NCBI GenBank assembly: GCA_001303705.1
Contig: LJUI01000077.1
Location: forward strand, 1 to 11,485
Origin: a candidate division TA06 bacterium SM23_40
GTDB lineage: Bacteria > LJUI01 > SM1-40
Direction of reading: 5' to 3'
DNA length: 11,485 nucleotides
In this document: positions 6,853 to 11,485 of the stretch, one piece after another
Position numbering within the stretch: the stretch's first letter is position 1
Layout of the letters: each line of letters opens with the position of its first letter
Position numbers and translations under genes: made by a program
Notes under the pieces: model-generated
Seen by the model: the letters and a program-made list of their open reading frames with translations, nothing else
Databases searched by the model: none
Told to the model about the DNA's origin: nothing

Positions 6853-8566
6853 CGGCCCCTCCTGAGCTCCTCGCGCTCACCATCTCGCGCGCGTGCTTGA
6901 GAACGGTTTCCGTGATCTTCGATCCTCCCAGCATCCTGGCGATCTCCGCCACACGCTCATCGTCGGAGAGGACGTGGACAGTCGTCACCGTCCGCCCTCC
7001 CGCCTCCACCTTCTTCACCTCGAAGTGGTGGTCGCCCAGGCTCGCTATCTGCGGGAGGTGCGTGATACAAATAACCTGCCGCTCGTTTGCTATGGCCCGG
7101 AGCCGCGTGCCCACCCTCTCGGCGGTCCTCCCCCCGATCCCTACGTCGATCTCATCGAAGACCAACGTGGGTACACTATCTACATTGGCCAAAATCGTCT
7201 TAAGCGCAAGCATAATTCGCGAGATTTCTCCGCCCGACGCGATCTTGTGGAGGGGCCGCAAGGGCTCGCCAGGATTGGCGGACAGGACGAATTCCGCCTG
7301 GTCGATCCCGCGCTCTGTGGCCCCGTACCGGTCCGCGCCCACGGCGACCGTAAACGCGCCCTGGACAGGCTTTTCGAGCTGCACGCCGAATCGAGCCCGA
7401 GACATGCCGAGCGCGTCGAGTTCGCGCTCCACCCGCTTTGCCAGGTCCCGCGCCGCCCGGGAGCGCGCCCTGGACAGGGCCTCTGCCCGCTCCCCGTACT
7501 GGCGCTCCAGCTCAGCAATGGTGGCCTCGAGTTCCTCCCGGTCCTCCTCTCCCCGATCGAGCGACTGGAGCTCGGCGGCAATCCGTTCCCCATACTGGAG
7601 GACCGCCTCGATGGAGCCTCCGTACTTCCGCTCCAGGCTCTTGAGGAGCTGGAGCCGGTCGTCGATCTCCTCGAGCCGACCTGGATCCCAGGCGATGCGC
7701 GATCGGTAGTCAGCAACCAGGCGCGCAGCCTCCTCTACATCGACGGAGGTGGTGCGGAGCATCTCCGCTGTCTCGCGGAGGCGGTCATCGATCTCCGCCG
7801 CATCCGACAGGAGCCGGAGCGCCTGAGACAGGATGCTGGAAGCACTGGGCTCGTCATCCGATAACAGATTGCATACTTGATCAGAGGTGAGCGCCAGGCG
7901 TTCGGCGTGGCGGAGCACCTTGTGCTCTGCCTCCAGCTCCTCTCGCTCTCCCTTCCGGAGCCGGGCGCGGTCGATTTCGTCGACCTGGAACTGGTACAGC
8001 TCGCGCTTCTCCTCGAGCTGGGCGAGCCGCCGCGCTGCCTCGTCGCGTTCCCGCCGCAGCGACTCGAGACGTCCGAACAGATCGGCCACCTCTCCCCTCG
8101 CCTCGCCGAGCCCCGCGAAGCTGTCCAGAAGATCGAGGTGTCGCTCGGTCTTGAGTAGCGACTGGTGTGAGTGCTGCCCGTGGAGGTCAACGATCTCGTC
8201 GCCGATCTGCTTGAGAAAGACGATCGGGACCGAGTGGCCGTTCACGAAGCAGCGACTCCTCCCCCCGCGATTGAGCGTCCGCCGGAGGTACAGCATCGAG
8301 TCGTCGAGATGGACCTCCAGCGATTGGAGGCGCTCTCTGATCTGCGGGAATCCCGACAGGTCGAAGACTCCCTCAACAGAAGTTCCGTCGGCGCCCGCGC
8401 GGATGACGTCCTGATCGGCGCGCTCTCCCAGAACCAGGCCGACGGCCCCGACGATGATCGACTTGCCGCCGCCGGTCTCCCCTGTGAGGACAGTCATACC
8501 CTTCCCGAACGTGATGTCGAGCTCATCCATCAATGCATAGTCACGAATGTGCAGCTCACACAACAT
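6842..8566 (-). CDS. recN: DNA repair protein RecN (SMC-like ATPase)
   Basis: RecN is a cytoplasmic SMC-like ATPase that acts at DNA double-strand breaks and helps recombinational repair. From the ATG at 8566 the product is 574 residues, close to the family norm. It starts MLCELHIRDYALMDELDI, as the family does. The Walker A motif is GETGGGKS at 29-36, a glycine replacing the common alanine of GETGAGKS. LHGQHSHQ (128-135) follows, then a long charged coiled coil (about 160-380), the ABC signature ASGGEISRIMLALK (443-456), Walker B TLVFDEID (467-474) and the H-loop around ITHLPQ. A GTG at 8575 would add three residues; ATG 8566 is better because GAGGTG sits about 8 bases before it and it matches family N-termini. 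The stop overlaps the pgsA start by 11 bp. Confidence 0.96.
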   Translation of the reverse strand: MLCELHIRDYALMDELDITFGKGMTVLTGETGGGKSIIVGAVGLVLGERADQDVIRAGADGTSVEGVFDLSGFPQIRERLQSLEVHLDDSMLYLRRTLNRGGRSRCFVNGHSVPIVFLKQIGDEIVDLHGQHSHQSLLKTERHLDLLDSFAGLGEARGEVADLFGRLESLRRERDEAARRLAQLEEKRELYQFQVDEIDRARLRKGEREELEAEHKVLRHAERLALTSDQVCNLLSDDEPSASSILSQALRLLSDAAEIDDRLRETAEMLRTTSVDVEEAARLVADYRSRIAWDPGRLEEIDDRLQLLKSLERKYGGSIEAVLQYGERIAAELQSLDRGEEDREELEATIAELERQYGERAEALSRARSRAARDLAKRVERELDALGMSRARFGVQLEKPVQGAFTVAVGADRYGATERGIDQAEFVLSANPGEPLRPLHKIASGGEISRIMLALKTILANVDSVPTLVFDEIDVGIGGRTAERVGTRLRAIANERQVICITHLPQIASLGDHHFEVKKVEAGGRTVTTVHVLSDDERVAEIARMLGGSKITETVLKHAREMVSARSSGGADAC

Positions 8567-8576
8567 CGCCCACACC

Positions 8577-8750
8577 TCACCTCAGCATGCCCCCACACTC
8601 AATCTTGCCCGGCTTGCCTCCCGTATCGCCGCTCCCTATACCCAGCGAAGCCTTCTGCGCCAACTGATTATAGAATGATGCCTTCGATGTCCCGACCAGC
8701 TGTGCGCCCCCTCTAGAGTCGAATCGTGCCCATGACGGATCACGTTCCAT
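8577..8750 (-). pseudogene. Diverged duplicate of the nadK 3' end (57-codon open frame)
   Basis: Bases 8608-8710 align with 8901-9002 (nadK tail plus flank) with one single-base indel and scattered substitutions. In the nadK frame this copy reads AQLVGTSKASFYNQL, against ARLVRTSKASFYNRL in the real gene. An extra base then shifts the frame, so the nadK stop is bypassed and reading continues to a TGA at 8577-8579. An ATG at 8748-8750 opens a 57-codon frame over the whole stretch, but no ribosome site precedes it. Three of the four codon differences in the shared in-frame part change the amino acid (Arg to Gln twice, Arg to Gly), which fits drift without selection. I read it as a duplication relic. 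A translated small protein that couples to recN, whose start lies about 10 bp beyond the stop, is possible but unsupported. Confidence 0.75.
8608..8710 (-). repeat. Direct repeat, copy 2 (recN-proximal) of nadK tail
   Basis: This is the recN-side copy of a roughly 103 bp direct repeat; its partner is 8901-9002. Shared blocks include gccgctcccta, cccagcgaag, gattatagaa and gatgccttcgatgtcc. Homology stops sharply at the nadK-internal side after gcgcccc (8710). It fades gradually at the other end, perhaps continuing weakly to about 8585. Confidence 0.9.
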
Positions 8751-8760
8751 CCCGCGGGAT
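8749..8760. repeat. 12 bp perfect palindrome
   Basis: ATCCCGCGGGAT reads the same on both strands. It lies in the spacer between the two nadK-tail copies. It could be a dimeric protein site or a short hairpin; no T-run follows on the transcribed strand, so it is not a standard intrinsic terminator. Nearby, acggatcacg occurs twice (8735-8744 and 8771-8780). Confidence 0.4.
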
Positions 8761-8813
8761 CATGCCATTCACGGATCACGCTTCGCGTCCTCATCGGGCA
8801 TCACGCCGTCGCT

Positions 8814-8843
8814 CCCGTGCCCATCGCGCCCGTGCCCATCGCG
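8814..8843. repeat. 15 bp exact tandem duplication
   Basis: The 15-mer cccgtgcccatcgcg occurs twice in direct succession (8814-8828 and 8829-8843), followed by a partial third start (cccatg). It lies in the nadK-recN spacer. Fifteen bases is a multiple of three, but I see no gene that contains it. Confidence 0.7.
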
Positions 8844-8900
8844 CCCATGTTCCACCCCGCGTGACATCCCGAATGCAGAACTTCCCGCACACACTCCCCG

Positions 8901-9002
8901 CCCGGCTCACCTGTCGTGTCGCCGCTCCCTACACCCAGCGAAGCTTCGTGCGCAACCGATTATAGAAAGATGCCTTCGATGTCCGGACCAGCCGTGCGCC
9001 CC
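8901..9002 (-). repeat. Direct repeat, copy 1 (inside nadK 3' end and flank)
   Basis: This is the functional-side copy of the direct repeat. It covers nadK codons 264-286, the stop codon and 28 bases after it. The offset to copy 2 is 293 bp before the single-base indel and 292 bp after it. Confidence 0.9.
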
Positions 9003-9789
9003 GCGCCGCCTTGTGCACGACGATCCTGTCTCCCGGCTTCAGGTCGAACCCGCGCTGCCCGTCGGCGGTGAGCATGACATTACCGACATCGGAAGAGAAC
9101 TCGATCGTGACCGTCTCCTGGGCGCTCACGATGACCGGCCGCACCCCGAGCGTGTGGGCACAGATGGGAGCGATCAGGATCGTCTCCACACCCGGGTGCA
9201 CGACAGGCCCGCCCGATGCGAGGGAGTAGGCCGTCGAGCCCGTAGGGGTGGCGATGATGATGCCGTCCGCCTGGTATTCCGAAACCTCGTGGCCGCTGAC
9301 CCAGGTCGTCAGCGTGATGACGCGGGAGAAGGCGCCGGTCGCGACCACAACATCGTTGAGCGCGTAGGATCTGCCCACCTCCTTCCCCTCCCGCATCACT
9401 GCCGCCTGAAGCGCCATCCGGCGTTCTATTTCGTACTCGCCCTTCATCAGGCGCTCGAGAGTGGAGTACAGCTCAGCTTCCCCCACATCGGTGAGGAATC
9501 CGAGGCTCCCCAGGTTGACGCCGAGAACCGGTATGGGGTGCTTCGAAACCAGGCCTGCCGCCGACAGAACTGTGCCATCTCCCCCCAGGGAGAGCACCAT
9601 GTCGGCATGCCGCCACCACTCGCCCGGGTCAACCTCGAGGTCGGGGCGGGAGATCTGCCCGGCGGCCTCTCCCGTCGTCACCACCTCCATGCCTCGCGAC
9701 TCGAGCCAGGATACCGCCTCCTGGAGCAGACGGACAACCCCGCTCTTCCTTAGATTAGGCAGGATGGCGACCCTGTTCACTGGCTTCAT
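8929..9789 (-). CDS. nadK: NAD kinase
   Basis: NAD kinase phosphorylates NAD to NADP in the cytoplasm and is the only route to NADP in most bacteria. The product is 286 residues, a normal length. Visible motifs are GGDGT at 69-73 (catalytic Asp71), the substrate-binding Asn-Asp pair at 145-146 (most relatives have Asn-Glu), the long signature ADGIIIATPTGSTAYSL at 174-190 with the following glycine-rich SGGP, and LTADGQ at 240-245. The ATG overlaps the prmC stop as ATGA, and GAGAGGCG lies 6-7 bases upstream as a ribosome site. The last 23 codons (residues 264-286) and the flank after the stop are repeated, diverged and frameshifted, about 290 bp further on, just before recN. The nadK reading frame itself looks intact. 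Confidence 0.96.
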   Translation of the reverse strand: MKPVNRVAILPNLRKSGVVRLLQEAVSWLESRGMEVVTTGEAAGQISRPDLEVDPGEWWRHADMVLSLGGDGTVLSAAGLVSKHPIPVLGVNLGSLGFLTDVGEAELYSTLERLMKGEYEIERRMALQAAVMREGKEVGRSYALNDVVVATGAFSRVITLTTWVSGHEVSEYQADGIIIATPTGSTAYSLASGGPVVHPGVETILIAPICAHTLGVRPVIVSAQETVTIEFSSDVGNVMLTADGQRGFDLKPGDRIVVHKAARGARLVRTSKASFYNRLRTKLRWV

Positions 9790-10703
9790 CGTTCGCCTCT
9801 CGGCGTCTGCCGGTGGGACCTTGTTCGTGCCAGTATTATACGTTCCTTGTGAGCGTAGTCGTGTATCGTCTTCGGGTATCCATAGGGCCCCAATGAGCCG
9901 ATCAGTTCGGATACTGCGTCGGCCTGCGCCTCGCCCACCTCGAACGCGAGAAGCCCGCCCGGCATCAGGAGGTGGCGACCCTCGCGCACAAGTCTCCCGA
10001 GCACGGCGAGGCCATCGTCACCGCCGTCGAGCGCCACGCGGGGCTCGTGGTCACGGACCTCTCTGGGAAGCTGGCCGATTTCATGGATCGGGACGTATGG
10101 TGGATTGGAGACGATCGCATCGAGCCGACTCCGGTACACCGGAAGGTCGAACGGCGCGTACAGATCGCCCTGTGCGAACGTGATGCGATCTCCCACCTGA
10201 TGAAGGTGCGCATTCTCGCGAGCGCAGTCGAGGGCATCGGATGATATATCCGATGCGAGGAGGCGTGCACCGGGAACGAGCACAGCGAGGGCCACGGCGA
10301 TGTTCCCGCATCCGGTGCCCACGTCGAGTACGAGCGGGGAGGCAGCGTCGGCAAGCTCCGCGACGACGGCATCGACAAGCACCTCCGTCTCCGACCGTGG
10401 AATGAAGACACGCCGGTCCACCTTGAGGACGAGTCCCATGAACTCGACGTCGCCTACTATGTATTGAAGCGGAACGCCCTCACACCGCTGCTCGATCCCC
10501 TGATAGAGCCAGACGCGATCCTCGGGACCGACTGCGAGATCCCCCTCGAGGTAGAGCTCGCTCCGCGAGACGCCGAGTCGGTGGCAGAGCAGGAGCTCCG
10601 CCTCTCTGCGCGGGGATTCCACCCCGCACAAACGAAGGCGGCTCTCGGCCTCGAGCACCAGGGCGCGCCTCCCGATCTCCTCGCCGGATCCGCCATGTGC
10701 CAT
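9786..10703 (-). CDS. prmC: Release factor glutamine N5-methyltransferase PrmC (HemK)
   Basis: PrmC uses S-adenosylmethionine to methylate the glutamine of the GGQ motif in RF1 and RF2 in the cytoplasm, which raises termination efficiency. From the ATG at 10703 the product is 305 residues; the family is usually near 280. Visible motifs are an N-terminal helical domain (about 1-95), IPRSETE at 101-107, the SAM-binding loop LDVGTGCGNIAVA at 126-138, and the catalytic NPPY at 200-203. The frame is open upstream into prfA, but I chose 10703 because GAGAGGT lies just before it and that ATG follows the prfA stop by 10 bp. The gene ends in a 4 bp ATGA overlap with nadK, which suggests translational coupling. 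The third residue of the usual IPRPETE motif region is followed here by serine instead of proline, a mild variant. Confidence 0.95.
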   Translation of the reverse strand: MAHGGSGEEIGRRALVLEAESRLRLCGVESPRREAELLLCHRLGVSRSELYLEGDLAVGPEDRVWLYQGIEQRCEGVPLQYIVGDVEFMGLVLKVDRRVFIPRSETEVLVDAVVAELADAASPLVLDVGTGCGNIAVALAVLVPGARLLASDISSDALDCARENAHLHQVGDRITFAQGDLYAPFDLPVYRSRLDAIVSNPPYVPIHEIGQLPREVRDHEPRVALDGGDDGLAVLGRLVREGRHLLMPGGLLAFEVGEAQADAVSELIGSLGPYGYPKTIHDYAHKERIILARTRSHRQTPRGER

Positions 10704-10713
10704 CAAAGACCTC

Positions 10714-11485
10714 TCAGCTCGCCATCTCCGCCTCGAGCATCTGCCGCTGGTCGCTCGCGGCAAGATTGCCGATGATCTCATCGAGGTCCCCTTCGAGCAC
10801 CGAATCGAGCTTATACAGCGTGAGGCCGATGCGGTGGTCGGTGACTCTCCCCTGGGGGAAATTGTACGTGCGGATGCGTTCGCTCCGGTCCCCGGTGCCC
10901 ACCTGCGATCGCCGCGTGTGTGCGATCGTCTGATCCTGCTGCTCTTTCTTCTGGTCGAACAGCCGGGCGCGGAGGACCTTCATCGCCTTGGCGCGATTCT
11001 TGTGTTGCGAGCGCTCATCCTGGCACGTGACGACGATGCCGCTCGGGACGTGAGTGATCCTCACCGCGGAGTCGGTGGTATTCACGCCCTGCCCGCCAGG
11101 ACCTGTGGAACGGTATACCTGTATGCGAAGCTCCTTCGGATCGATGTCGATATCGATCTCCTCCACCTCCGGCAGCACCGCAACCGTAGCGGATGACGTG
11201 TGGATCCGCCCGCCCGATTCGGTCACAGGCACGCGCTGCACGCGGTGGACGCCGCTCTCATACTTGAACGCGCGGTACGCGCCGTCGCCCTCGACGAGGA
11301 AGATGATCTCCTTGAATCCCCCCACCGTGGTCGGATGGGAGCTCAGGGTCTCTGTCTGCCAATTCCGCCGTTCGGCATACTTCGAATACATCCGGTAGAG
11401 ATCGCCGCAGAAGAGCCCTGCCTCATCGCCGCCCACGCCGGCCCGGATCTCTACGATGGTATTCCGGTCGTCATTCGGATCTGGC
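10714..11485 (-). CDS. prfA: Peptide chain release factor 1 (RF1), 5'-truncated by window edge
   Basis: RF1 recognises UAA and UAG stop codons in the ribosomal A site and triggers release of the finished protein. The reading frame is open to the window edge, so the N-terminal part and the start codon are missing; 256 residues are visible, beginning [16 protein letters not shown]. The catalytic GGQ loop is present in the stretch [16 protein letters not shown], followed by the conserved [12 protein letters not shown] helix. The stop-recognition tripeptide is PVT (in RVPVTES). This is the PxT form typical of RF1, not the SPF of RF2. A GTG at 11434-11436 is an internal valine codon (AGVGGDEAG), not a start. 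The stop is TGA, and prmC, whose product modifies the GGQ glutamine, begins 10 bp downstream. This is the usual prfA-prmC pairing. Confidence 0.97.
   Translation of the reverse strand, partial: PDPNDDRNTIVEIRAGVGGDEAGLFCGDLYRMYSKYAERRNWQTETLSSHPTTVGGFKEIIFLVEGDGAYRAFKYESGVHRVQRVPVTESGGRIHTSSATVAVLPEVEEIDIDIDPKELRIQVYRSTGPGGQGVNTTDSAVRITHVPSGIVVTCQDERSQHKNRAKAMKVLRARLFDQKKEQQDQTIAHTRRSQVGTGDRSERIRTYNFPQGRVTDHRIGLTLYKLDSVLEGDLDEIIGNLAASDQRQMLEAEMAS

Overview
The window is GC-rich bacterial DNA. Every gene I can support is on the minus strand, so the window reads biologically from 11485 down to 1. Housekeeping genes (translation termination, NAD phosphorylation, DNA repair, phospholipid synthesis, chromosome condensation) sit beside a LolA/LolB-like lipoprotein gene. 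That lipoprotein suggests a diderm (Gram-negative-type) organism. I cannot name a phylum from sequence alone; the gene order and the CHASE2 cyclase would fit an uncultured, deep-branching diderm lineage, but that is inference.

Layout in transcription order: prfA (RF1; its 5' end lies outside the window) - 10 bp - prmC - 4 bp ATGA overlap - nadK - 362 bp spacer - recN - 11 bp overlap - pgsA - 41 bp - a GAF/HD-GYP phosphodiesterase-type protein - 25 bp - a CHASE2/class III nucleotide cyclase. A 465 bp spacer then leads to scpA, and a 447 bp spacer leads to the lipoprotein gene. The first three genes are clearly coupled. The recN-to-cyclase block also looks like one transcription unit.

How the genes fit together: RF1 and PrmC are an enzyme/substrate pair, since PrmC methylates the GGQ glutamine of release factors. 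NadK, RecN and PgsA are standalone housekeeping enzymes. The HD-GYP protein and the membrane cyclase form an adjacent pair of probable second-messenger enzymes: c-di-GMP or a related dinucleotide broken down, cAMP made. ScpA would work with SMC and ScpB, which are not in the window.

The coding parts are tight and ordinary. The three long spacers are not: each holds its own kind of repeated DNA close to a gene 3' end. After nadK there is a diverged second copy of the last 23 nadK codons plus its flank, placed just before recN. After scpA there is a roughly five-copy 53 bp tandem array that runs into the scpA stop codon and carries a partly conserved dyad. Between the cyclase and scpA there is a 23/24 bp repeat organised as a 71 bp higher-order unit present twice. 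I found no tRNA, rRNA, CRISPR array, insertion sequence or convincing intrinsic terminator. No clearly new multi-gene system is visible; the repeat-filled spacers and the signalling pair are the parts worth a second look.
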